Under the pieces are notes generated by a model. That model had not been told where the DNA came from. It saw only the letters and a program-made list of their open reading frames with translations, and ran no database searches. A program made the position numbers and the translations under genes. Source: Psettodes erumei (Eukaryota > Chordata > Actinopteri > Pleuronectiformes > Psettodidae). Taken from it: a stretch of 64,000 bases of DNA. The DNA lies in contig JAFBJZ010000772.1 of NCBI GenBank assembly GCA_016785225.1, positions 4,745,501 through 4,809,500 of the forward strand, written 5' to 3'. This document shows, in pieces, positions 35,568 through 47,700 of the stretch. Numbering within the stretch: position 1 is the stretch's first letter; every line of letters begins with the position of its first letter.

Positions 35568-38500
35568 ATGTCGGCCCAACATAACGGCACCTTGAGTCAG
35601 CTCAATAAGTTTGAGAAACTGTCGTGGAGGCCCTCCATCCGAGACTCAGGTTTGTGAACAGCGCCGAAAGCTCCCCGCGCTGCGTGCGAAGCAAACGGCC
35701 AACTGAACGTTAGCCCGGTTCTCCAGCGTTCGCTGGCCGCCGGTTCAGTCTCTGCGTGCGCCACGGCGCATTTGGCTGTGAGTTTAGCGAGGCTAGCTGA
35801 GCTGTATCACCGCCGCAGCAGCAGCAGCACACAGGCCAAAGTTAGCTGAGGCTGCTACGGAAGCAGAAATTAGTGAGGGAACGAGCCTCGCAGCAGGCAT
35901 CTACGTCATTGTTATTGTAATTAATATTCTAATCATGCATGTACATGGAGATTTACGTACCAGAGACCGGTATAAAGATAGTACGGGACAAGGGTTAGCG
36001 ACTCCTGATAACAGAGCCCTCAGCTTCACCTCAGTGATGAAGTTTAGACAGCAGTAATTATTTACACACAGTGGATTTAAGTAGATTTATTAACCTTTTG
36101 TAAGTCGACTATATTAGTATGATATATTTATTATTATATTCTATAAATCTTGTAGATTTGATTTGTCGACTTTCCATTCCATAATACGTTTGCCAAGGCA
36201 GGCAGTTTCTCAGTTGTGCATCGTCATTAATATCACGTTAGATACAAGACACTGGCGACAGAAACGAACAATGTTAACTCCCGACCCAGTGACAGGAGCC
36301 CTTCTTGATTTCATGCACAAGTTCTGGTGGTCTCATCTCAGTTTCCTTTAAGGCAGATTTGTCCTCGGGGTCAACTTTTACACTTTAGCAGTCAGAGTGT
36401 CATTAGTCCAACCTTCTGAAATACAAGCCATACTTTACCTGTGTTTACATCAGTCTGCCTCTGTGTGACTCTTACCTTTCTGTTTGGTGACTCGCTTACA
36501 GGCTCTAAGAAGCGCGCTCGCTGGCTTCAGGCTCGGCGCATCTTCTCCCCATCCTGCCACAACCTGCGGATCCCCAACAGATTCCTGAGAGAAGGTGCTG
36601 AGACTGCAGGACCCCTGCTGTCCACCTTTCTTTCCATGCCTCACAAGAGAAGACACATGTTGATACTGATACTGTGAACTATAACTTTTAATGTTGTTAA
36701 AATCACCAAGCACATTGGGCACCGAGCATTTGATGGTAAAGAACATAAGCTTATATTTGGTGAGCACGACAGTGACACCACGTTGTCTGATATTTAAGTG
36801 CAAGGGTTGTTTGGTCGCTGTCTCCTTTTATTTTTCTATTCATGTCAGGGACTCTAAAAGTCAGTCTGTCTTTGCCTCGTCCCTCCCACAGGACACTGTG
36901 TACCCCCCGCCCGGAGCGGACACCGCTGTGTTGCAGACAGCACCAACCTGTACGTGTTCGGGGGCTACAACCCAGACTTTGAAGAGGCGGGGGGGTCAGA
37001 GAACGAAGACTACCCTCTTTTCAGGGAGCTTTGGCGGTTTCATTTTGCCACATCCACATGGCAACAAGTCCGCACAGAGGGCTACATGCCCACAGAGCTG
37101 GCCTCTATGTCAGGTGAGGACTGATGCATCATTTCATTAGAAATCACACACCTGTTCTCATTTTAGACGCGCTACTGGTCGTATTTAAAGCAATCTTATG
37201 GCGCTTTTGACCACCAGGCTGGACGTGCACACATACTATGTGCAAGCAGAGGCCACGAAGAAGACTGTTAGCATAAAACAAAGATGTAAACAATGTAGGT
37301 TTAAAAGCTCTAAGGAAAATCAGCTTTGTAGATGTCTCATGGGGAAGAAAATGCATTTAACGTGTTCGTCAGAACTCAAGGATGCAAAGAATGAGTTTAG
37401 GTCAGTAATACAGAATGTAAACAGAAACTTAGTTTTAGGGAAACTCCTCAGGACACCTAAAGTTCACATGAACATAACAGATTACAGTCAGCCCTCAGCA
37501 GAAACACGATTCTTCAGAGACTCTGAAGCCTGCCAGAAATGAAAACTGCAGACTGATGGTGCTGGCGTCACTCTTTCAGCTGTCTTGCATGGCAACAACT
37601 TGCTTGTGTTCGGTGGCACTGGGATTCCCTTCGGTGAAAACAATGGCAACGACGTCCACGTTTGCAACGTTCAGTACAAACGATGGAACCTGCTCAACTG
37701 CAGAGGAAAGAAGCCCAACAAGATCTACGGGCAGGTAACGGAGTCTGTCCTCACATTTTGTTCTGTGCCGTTGTTGCTCCACGACTCTCTCTTTGACACC
37801 TACGAGTGTTCTCCACATTCCAGGCGATGGTCATCATAAACGGCTACCTCTATGTGTTCGGAGGGACGACAGGCTACCTTTACAGCACAGACCTGCACAG
37901 GTTGGACCTGACCACCAGAGAGTGGACCCACCTCAAGCCCAACAACGCACCATCGGATCTGCCCGAGGAAAGGTCGGCCAGCAGAAACTCTGCGAACGAC
38001 TGCGGTGTGTTTGAGTCGCGCCGGTGTTGATTCAGATGTACTGAAAGTGAACGCCTGATTTCACAGGTACAGACATGAGCTGGCTCATGATGGGCAGAAA
38101 ATATACATTTTAGGAGGAGGAACTTCCTGGACATCGTACCCCCTGGACAAGGTGAGAGGAACCAGCACAGACAGAATTTTACGTAAACGCAAAGTTGCCT
38201 GGATTTGCTCCATTTAACACAACCTGTCTTCAACAGATTCACGCGTATAACTTGGAGACAAATTACTGGGAGGAAATAATCACCAAACCCCACGAAAAAA
38301 TAGGTTTGTGATGTTTGTTTAGTTTTTTTTGCTGAATGAAACATCTGAAAACACAGTGAATTCATTTGGGTTTTTTTTGCTTATTCTCATGGCAGGATAT
38401 CCCGCCGCCCGCCGTTGTCACAGCTGTGTGCAGGTCAAAGATGGTGAGGAGCATTTCACACAGCATCATCTGGACACACGTCTAAATTTGTTTTTTTTTT

Positions 38501-39221
38501 GTAATAACCATTATTGTTTTTAAACCCCAGAGGTGTTTATATGTGGGGGTTATAATGGAGAGCTGATCCTGTCGGACCTGTGGAAGATCAACCTGCAGAC
38601 GTTTCAGTGGACCAAGCTGCCTGCCGTCATGCCAGAACCAGCCTACTTTCACTGCGCCGCCGTCACTCCGGTTTGTGAAATATCATTTACACTTGTCATG
38701 TCGAACTTGGTCGGCAGATTCAATTTTTTCAATTAACTGTTTACATTCTTCAGTCTACAAAGTATATAAAATAATGAAAAATGTTTCACCAGGGTGAAAT
38801 CTTCAGATGCATCGTTTCGTCTAACAAACTGCCCAAAGATCAAATCTGTTCCAGAGAAACCAGAGATATATATATAAAAGTTTTTGCTTAAAAATGACTG
38901 AGGATTAATCATTTGTCAAAATAGTAGCTGACGAATTTTGTGCTGGTTGAATAATCAACCGCTGAACTAACTGTTGCAGCTCTAATCTGCCGTACTGTTC
39001 CTCCCCTTCAGGCCGGTTGCATGTACGTCCATGGCGGTGTCGTGAACATGTCTGGGAACCGGAGGACTGGCTCTTTGTACAAAGTGTGGCTGGTGGTGCC
39101 CAGCCTGCTGGAACTGACCTGGGAAAAACTGCTGAAAACGTTCCCTCACTTAGCCCAGCTGTCCACCCTCCAGCTCCTCAGCCTGGGGCTGACGCACACG
39201 CTGATCGAGCGGCTCAAATAG
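35568..39221 (+). CDS. klhdc10: Kelch domain-containing protein 10
   Basis: Kelch beta-propeller substrate receptor of a CUL2-type ubiquitin ligase; in mammals it recognises Ala-ended C-degrons and also activates ASK1 by restraining PP5. Exons: 35568-35649, 36502-36594, 36892-37113, 37580-37734, 37824-37972, 38067-38151, 38237-38303, 38396-38443, 38531-38670, 39012-39221, all GT-AG and in phase. The 416 residues compare with 442 in human; the difference is mostly the Gly-rich N-terminus of mammals. Kelch blades are clear: NLYVFGGYNPDFEEAGG, NNLLVFGGTGIPFGENNGND, GYLYVFGGTTGYLYSTDLHR, KIYILGGGTSW, EVFICGGYNGELILSDLWK and GCMYVHGGVV. The C-terminal SLLELTWEKLLKTFPHL and LIERLK correspond to the BC/CUL2-box-like end. 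The start is supported by N-terminal MSAQ (human MSAA). Confidence 0.97.
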
Positions 39222-41270
39222 GGGGAGCGCGGTACACGACGGCGCTGAATGTGAAGTCGCTGGCAAAAAGGGGCAAAGCAAGTTCCTCGAAAGGAAGCCT
39301 GACGCCAGATGGTTGTGGCAATACTTTGAATGCCTTTTAGCTTTAGTCTACGAACACGTATTTGAGTTTGCACGTATCCATCAGAAGCCATGCGTCAGTG
39401 TGATGAAGGAGAATCACTGCGTGCCGATCACCACTTCCTCGTCGTTCAGCGGTATCTTTTTCTATGCTCAACATTGATGTGGTGCACTCCTTTTTTTTTC
39501 TTGTTTTTTTTTCCTTTCACCATGCATCACTGTCACAAAAAAAACTTGTGGAGCATGAGCGGGAATAGTCGAAGCTTTCACGTCACGAAAAGGTAAAATG
39601 AATGTTTCTGCTCGAGTCGTTTAAGCTTCCATGAGCTGAGCTGCTGCTACGCCCACTGTGACGAAGGCGAGGTTTAGAAATGTGACCAGTTTGGATCCTG
39701 AGACACGCCTAAATCAGAAAAGAATTAGTTAGGCATCGGGTCGATTCTCTGAAAAGTGGCACACTGCTGATAAGGCATCTTATAACTCATGTTTAGCCTC
39801 AAGGACTCCCCCTGATTGCATGCTAATGTCAAGCTGTGATTAGAAGTCCCATTGAAATTTTAAAAAATGCCCCCCCCCCACCGGTCACGTTAGATTCTTG
39901 TGATCAGACGATAAACCCCCAAAGCCTCTTTAAACCATCCGTGACTCTGCATCACTGTGAATCTTCTTGTGCCTTTTGGGAACACAAAAAAAAGGAAGCT
40001 GAGCAAGTTAGACATGAACTTTAGCACCTGTAGCTCCACAACAGCTCACCAGCCTTTTGATTTCTTCATTCGGTGCCTTCTGAATTTCCAAAACATCGTG
40101 CACATTTTTAAATGTCTCTCTTAAACTTGTTTTTCTTTATCACTCTGTGAACTGTGTCGGCTTTTTTCTTGGTGCTCCTCTCGTGGGCCTTCTGTTGCTG
40201 AACTTCTCTGCTCATAAATCAATCAGGAGAAGTCACTGCAGCTGAAGATGTTGCATCAACTTAAATCCATTTGACATTTTTACCTATTTATTTTAATCAC
40301 AGTGCTGCTGTTTCCTTTTTTCATTTACAAAACTTTGAATTGTAGCAGGTCATGTAGCTGTGTTTCTTTGTTCGCCTGATTTCACTGTCATTTCAGTTCT
40401 CACTTTGACTATGACTAGATTCCATTTTAACCTTTTTACATTGTAATATAGGCTCTGTGTTGTTTTTTTTTTTTTTTTTTTTTTTATTTTGGTGGTGTGT
40501 CTCTTGAGAACTTTTTGCTGTAGTGCTGTGGTACTTAGAAAAAAAAAGTGGGATCTGGGACTAACAAGACATGAGTAGTATGTGGGGGGTATGTCAGGTG
40601 TACTCAGGGTGTGAAATACTGTGATCAGACTCCGCCTGTAGAGCGCTCCCTTTGCTGTAAACATGCCAGCAGACTCAGTCTTTTCTGTGAAATGAAATTT
40701 AGGCCCGGAAGATAGTGACGAAAACAGATCTGTTATTGTTTACTGTAAATCTTCCACACGCTAGTAATACTTCCAGCTGTCTGCATCTACTCGCACCCCT
40801 TTCTTTTGATTCATATCGTCCCTGAATTTTAATAGAGCGTGTCGGTAGCATTTTATTTCACACACTGATTGCGACTGCGTTGGCACAATGTTAAGCGAAA
40901 CTCATGTAAAGTCTTATCTTATCATAATGCATGATTTCACATTCAAAATCCCGCCTCAGTCACTTTTTTTTTCTGAGTTCGACAAGTTATGGCCTTATTT
41001 ATATCCTATTGTGAAGCAACAGTCCCTTCACTACACGCTCCCACTTGGTAAATGTACTGCATCGCTTAAGACTGAGATGTTTATTTTTGCATCATATTTG
41101 ATGTTACTCAAAGTTAAATTATGTCTTTTGCATGTCGGTATGGTGTGCATGTCACTTTACGTAACCCCCCGGGAGAAATGGGGAATATCTCCTCCAAGAC
41201 AATTATGGCTGTTATGTACATTATGTTTTGTAATTCCTGGCTGTGGAAACAATAAAAACACAGGCAGACA
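39222..41270 (+). other. klhdc10 3' UTR and convergent gap to cax1
   Basis: Non-coding tail, with a poly-T tract at about 40463-40485 and an AATAAA at 41251-41256 that could end a 2 kb 3' UTR. cax1 converges from the right, with its stop at 41727, so the two 3' ends may overlap or nearly meet. Confidence 0.45.
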
Positions 41271-41726
41271 GTTTTTAAGAACGCTTTGCCAGATATTATT
41301 ATTGTTTTGGCCGTGCGCACAGCCAGACATGCTGCTTTTTCACCTATGTTAGAAATGAATTTGTTAACCCTCATGGAACAAGTACCATCTTTACATTTTT
41401 TAAAAAATATACAAATGTATCACAACATACCTTTAAACAAAATACCATTAGTGCAGATTCCATACATCAAAATATCCATTTCAATCGTAAAAATACAGCG
41501 TTTCTCTCTTTGACCATATAAAAACCAGAAGGATAGGACAGAGTTCACTACATAGCATACAAACAGTGCTTTTTCAGTAGTCGGAGTAATATTTAGAGTA
41601 CCCACCTGAGATTAAGACTTTCTAAAAGTTTCAGTTTTGTCATTCCTGTAATTTAAGATATAGCATAAGAAACAGAAATACTTATTAACAAGTCCCACAT
41701 GACCGCTCATCCCACTCAACACACAC

Positions 41727-44700
41727 TCAGCAGCCCACTGGAGACGGAGCAAAGAAATACAGAGCCAAAAGGATCAGGTAGACGACCACCAGAGCCGTAC
41801 CTGAGAAACCACAAGAAGAGAGAGAAAAGTGAATACAAGGTCTACGTATCACTCCCTATGTCATTCCATAAAAACACCAATACGAGATCAGCAAGTTTCA
41901 ATTCTTCTCATTATCCTAAAAACACATTTCACTGTTCTCCTGAGTTATCCAGACAACACCCACAGGGCACTGACTAATGATAAAGAAAGACCCAGTGTAT
42001 TTTCGACTGAGCCAACAAGCAGCTTTTAGAGTTAACGAGTAATTGATTAAGTGTCACAAAACAAAAAAAGTCAAACTGCACTGCAAAATAAAGTAAAACA
42101 CCTGAAACTCACCTTGAAAATAATCAGACTTGCCGTCCATGAAGATGTAGTTGACCACAATCACACTGAAGATGCTGGCCCAAAGGTGCAGGTCACTGAA
42201 CAACAGCACAAAACCAACGTCCTGTGCAAAGCGGAGAGAACAACATAAAAAGCATCAAACTTTATATATACAGTATATATATGAATCAATGATTGAAAAT
42301 GAAAAGAAGCGTGTCTTACGTAGAAAGCATTAAATAAGACCAGTATTGGAATCTGCAGCATGCAGACCTGCACAGCAATGCAGCTGCCTACTTCCAAGCT
42401 GAAAAAAGAAGCATCAGTTAAGATACAGATAGCACTTTCTAACCTGTGCAGGTGCTTCACGTTAACAGAGGCATGACTTACCTCAGGCTGATGTTGTTTT
42501 GGAGTGCAAACTGGATCCCGTTAACAATCTCTGGGATCTCGGGAACCATCGCGAGGACCGTCACCCCGATGAAATACTGAGGAAAGAGAGAGATGTGAAC
42601 ACAGGGAGAGGAAGAACGGCTGAACGAGAGCTGCCCGAGTGCGCTCAGATGTCCGCCCGGACCTGAGAGACGCCGGGTTGGTTCAGTATGGGCTGGATGT
42701 GCTCGGTGGCAAGATCGGCGCAGGCAGACGTGAGCACAGTGGCCATGATGAGGATGAGCAGAGACCTCCACCGTGACCAGTGGACCACTGCTCCTTGGTG
42801 GCCGGTCACTGTACGGACACACACAAACACACACGGACACATGGCTCACCGTCCACTGCACTGTACTGTGATTATGCGAGGGGCAGATTTGTGTTAGCAA
42901 TTAGCTGTGACTGTGAGAATGAGTCCTACCCTGTGCTCCTCCAACATGGATGTTGTAAATGTGGGAGTGTGTCTTCAGTGTGAATATCAGGCCAATGATG
43001 TAGGCAACTGGCAAGAGGACGCACACCGTGTACACCAAAGGCCTGATGACAAGGACACGCACAGGTTTTATATTTATAGCTTACATCACAACAAACCAGT
43101 TTTTTTTTTCTGTGTCACCCTTTATGTTATTCTATCATTTGATGGTAACGTAGACGTGAGCAGAAACAATTTTGACTACCACTGACGACTCATCAGTGCA
43201 TTCAGGGACATAATAGGAAGGAAACGAGAAGCAGACACCGTGGTGACCTCTGTCTGCCTCTAGAATATGTATATACATTTTTTAAAAAGTATAATTTCTT
43301 ACTCGACATGGCTCTGGAACAGTGTGCCATTGTTCTGTTGAATAATGAAATAAAACGTTATGAATTGTACGGCGCCCGGTGGATGTGTTTTGAAAGTTAG
43401 CGAGCTCCTCCTGGACAACGATGACACTCACCAGATCATAGTGGCAGTTGTGGCAGACAAACTGACTGCTGCCGTTTCCTCCAGAGGAGTTTGTGCAGGC
43501 GTCGCACACCAGGTTCCCATAAGCCTTGGAGAACAACGTGGGGGCAAATACACCTGCCATCGACAGTTACGGGGAGGATTCCATTGTTTAGATTTTGATA
43601 ATGCTTTTATATTGCAGTTCAAGGCAGACAGATATAGACCTGAGCAGCTGGTTCTGTTGCTGCCACCACCACCTGAGCACCATCAAGTCATTTCATGTCA
43701 GATGTCATCAACTTCTACATCTACTCCTCCAGGACTTCCTGTTCTTTGGACAATTCTCCGATGGCCATGTTTTTCCAAAAAAACACGCAAAGCCCACTTC
43801 ATGTACACATTATTTGTTTAGGAAGCAAAAACAACACATTTGCTTGTGGAGGTCGAAGCTTCAAGCTGCTGCTAGCTTCCTTTCCTGTAGGTCGTGCAGG
43901 CAGGTGGCGCGTGAAAGGGAACGTGAAACTGCAGCAAACTCGACGCGAGGAAGTGAGTTTTCAGTGCGGGCCCGGGGGCCAGTTTAAATGAAAAAACACA
44001 GCGAGAAAGGAGAAGTGCTTCCTACTGGTTACTTACCTCCCACGGAGATGAAAAGCAAGGCAGAGCTCACTCCTGTAGAGCGACTGTTGAATCTTTGTTC
44101 GCTGTGCCGGAGCCCGCCGATTATCATGCAGATGCCCTGACAGAGGGACAAAGCAAGGAGCCTCGTTCATACATAGGGGGTTACTGCGTGTGTGTATGTG
44201 CTTTTCTGCAGTGTTAGCACTTGTTGAGTCTATAGGATGAAATTATGCTTTTTGGGTTGTGGATTGGCATGCAAATTTTAAGTAAGTGAGGCAAGAAAAC
44301 ATATAAATTTTTTTTTCATTTTGCAAATCCATCCATTTGCTATACCGCTTATCCTTTCAGCGCCCCGAGGAGTTGGAGCCAATCCCAGATGACATTGGGT
44401 GAGGACGGGGTACAACCTGGACAGGTCGCCGGTCTATTACAGGGCTGACACCTAGGGACAAACAGCCGTTCACACTCACACCTATGGCCAATTTAGAGTC
44501 GCCAATCAACCTAACCTGCATGTCTTTTGGTGGAGTGGGAGGAAGCTGGAGTATCCTGAGAAAACCCAGGCAGGCACAGAGTGAACATGCAAACTCCAAA
44601 AAGAAACAACCCGACCAACCCGGGATTCAAACCTGGAAACGTAAACGTGTAAAATGTATAAAAGTTAGGTGAATGCAGGTCGGCTCACAGGAATAAAGAG

Positions 44701-47700
44701 GATGCATCCGAGCAGCGTGCCAGTCAGAGCTGCCTTAACAACTTCCTGCAGACAGTGGTTTGGTGCCCGGCGGCTTCTGAGCAGGGCTGTGATGTAAAAG
44801 GTCAACTCCGTGATGGAGCCGAAGGTGGCGTTCACCACCGCGCCCACAGCAAAGTTACTCTGGGCTGAGATACTGCAACATGAGATAACGATCAACAATC
44901 AGAGAGCACTGTATTTAACACTTTGGATAAAATTACTGTTAAAATTCAATTTGTCTTATTTTACACCATAAATCATTCAGGTAGTGAAAACAGCTCACCT
45001 GGCAACACCCATCCCGATGTAATAAGACAGAGGTATGATGGATGCAATCGCGATGGTGAACTTGACATCGGAGCTGGCGTACTTGTTTTCTCTGTCAATA
45101 TATCCGATTACTATGGCAAATATTACTAGAGGGAGGAGGTCTGAAATGGGGGTCAAAGATGATAATGTGATGCACGCGCACGCACACACATGCCTCGCAT
45201 TTTTTTGGTAAAGGATATTGACAGCGAACACATTGATCCCATCAACAGTGTACTTGTAGTAGTACCAGTTTGCAGCGTGGTAGCAACACAAGAGCGCTCT
45301 GGTTTCATAGACGTGATGCTGCGGATCAGGAAAGAAAAAAGAGAAAGAAACTGGTGCATGAGCATCAAACCAACACTGACTAATCTCTCCAGGTTTGTGT
45401 GGTGCAGCTGTCGAATGCTAAGGCTCTCCCTTGCCTTCCTCTGTTTGCAGGTGGAAACAGAAACGTCCTCAGGAGGCAAGAGAAGGATGACGCCCAGGGT
45501 ACGCGCGTTCATCTTGGTCACGGGGATGGTGAAGATCAAGATCCAGGAGAGGAAACAGGCCAGGGAATGGATGATCACCAGAAGGGGGTATCCCAGCAGC
45601 AGCCACACATAGGTGGACAAACGATGCTGCAAAACCAGAGGGGTGCCCAGGGTAAAGATGAAATCCTGCACTTGATTGCCACGCAGCAGGAATGGGCTCA
45701 TCGTGCGTACGTGTATTTCCTGGAAGTTTATTTTGCATTTCTTTGAGCTTGAATAGTTACCCAGAAGGGAGTGCGTGGAGGTTGTCCTGGCATCCCTCGG
45801 ACTGGCACCTCTGTGGGTGAAGGCAGCAGAACCGGCGAGTTGTCTTCCATGTCGTCGATGTTGCACTCACAGTCTGGTGCTTCTTCACAACATCGCCTCA
45901 GTGTATTTCCAATCTGCAGAAACACAACCGGAGGAAGGGGTGATTGCTGACTTACTGAAGCATGAACTATTTCATTTGGTATAGCGCAATCAGTCATTCT
46001 CACACTGTCTGGTTACAATCGCAAACGTAACAGTCACAACATACTTTTCATGTGGCATTTTTCCTCAAGGTAATTTCTAAACGAAAATACAACACAACGA
46101 ATGGAAATCGAACACAAGATAAAACCAGTCACAGAGCAAAACCCACATGAACAAACGTCATTCACTGGAACATTGAGACCTAAGTCACAGAGACTGACAG
46201 AATTTACATTTGATGACTTCTGGATTGATCTGACACATTTGTGAAAACCAGAGAACCCCTGATCGATTGGTTGATGTCACACAACACATAGTAGCAGCAG
46301 GTGGCAGTATGAGCAAAGGACATCAGGGCAGCTTGGTTTCAGGACAACACAGCTGTGTGTATCTGCATAAGATGATATATAAATGTATGTTGCAGAATGG
46401 GAGCAGACACAGACTGAACCTTCAGGAAAACCACAAGTGACATCTGCAGAAGAGGAAGTGGCATTATCAACCTATCTATGACTTCTGTAACAAATCAATG
46501 AACAGAGTTGCAACAATGAGCTGATGAATAGATCAACTCCTCTTGTTACTGTGCATCCAGCTCATTTCATTTCATAGAAAAGGGAAAAAGAATCGTCGGA
46601 GGAGGAACATCCCAAGCGCTGACCGAACCCAGCTCCAAACAGTACCTGGTGGATTGACTTGCCGAATGGCCACAGGAAGTAGCAGGACAACTTCCAGCAA
46701 AGCTTGCCTGAGGGGCAGAGTGGAAGGAGAGGATGAGGGCAAAGGTCAACAATGAACACTATCCTTAATCCTTACTGATTAGCTCACCTACCGTACGGTA
46801 CGCCCGTGATAGTGATGAACATCAGTATGCTGACCAGGAAATATGCCAGGGATACCCACCAACCAAAGAGTATCACGTACGCTACGTTTCCACATGTGAC
46901 AAGATGACCTGACACCAGGAAGAAAAAGGATGACAAGCTCCACATCAAAATGTTCTACTATAAACTGCATACTGGACAATTATTATGTTTTTTTTCTCCC
47001 CGAGCCGGGTCTTATTTTTGTAGTCTCAGCCATTGTTTCACTCAGTAATAGTACAACTGTATCCATCAAGTTTATTGCTGAGTTTTGCAAACAGTGGGAC
47101 TTTTGTAAAAACAAGTCAGACAGGTACAAGATGCACAGGTGGTGAAATGATCAGACGGGACTGGCCTCTATAAAACCTGTGTGATTGCGTCACCACTCGG
47201 TTCCCTCCCAGTCTGATAATGTCGCAGTGTTCTCGGATTGCTGCAATTACTTTACCACGACGATTACAAAACACAAACACACCTGTGGAAAATAAGGTAC
47301 TGGAAATATCCATCAACACAAAGCTTCGCACACAACACAAGAAGCAACAACCTGTGGCTGAATGCGGCTTGACGACGTTCAGTTCGGAGTAGAGCTCTTT
47401 CACAACCGCGGACCTGTCTTCGAACGGACGCGCTGTCACGTGGCTCTTCCATTTCCTAAAACCAAACTGACACACACGCATGAAATATTGAGTTGACCAG
47501 CCCCGCTGGACTCACACCGCACTCACTGCTCATTGTGGGTAAAAAAAACAAACAAACAACGACACTCAGGCGTCTCACCCTGTAGTTGTTGACCAGTTTG
47601 TTGGCCTCCACTTTGTTCTCTGCTCTGATGGTTCTCCTGCTTTGAATCTCCTCCCAGCTTTCGTCGCAAGCATTATGGGTCAAACCTAAAATGACAAGCA

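Noticed and set aside
45186..45866. Long minus-strand frame continuing past cax1 exon 8
   Set aside because: The part beyond 45435 does not resemble CAX. The GC-donor junction to 45318 gives the family-like frame instead.
47264..47452. Alternative cax1 exon 4 frame starting MEEPRDSASVRRQ
   Set aside because: It would put the following hydrophobic exon out of frame; starting at 47466 (FGFRKWKSHVT) satisfies both neighbours.
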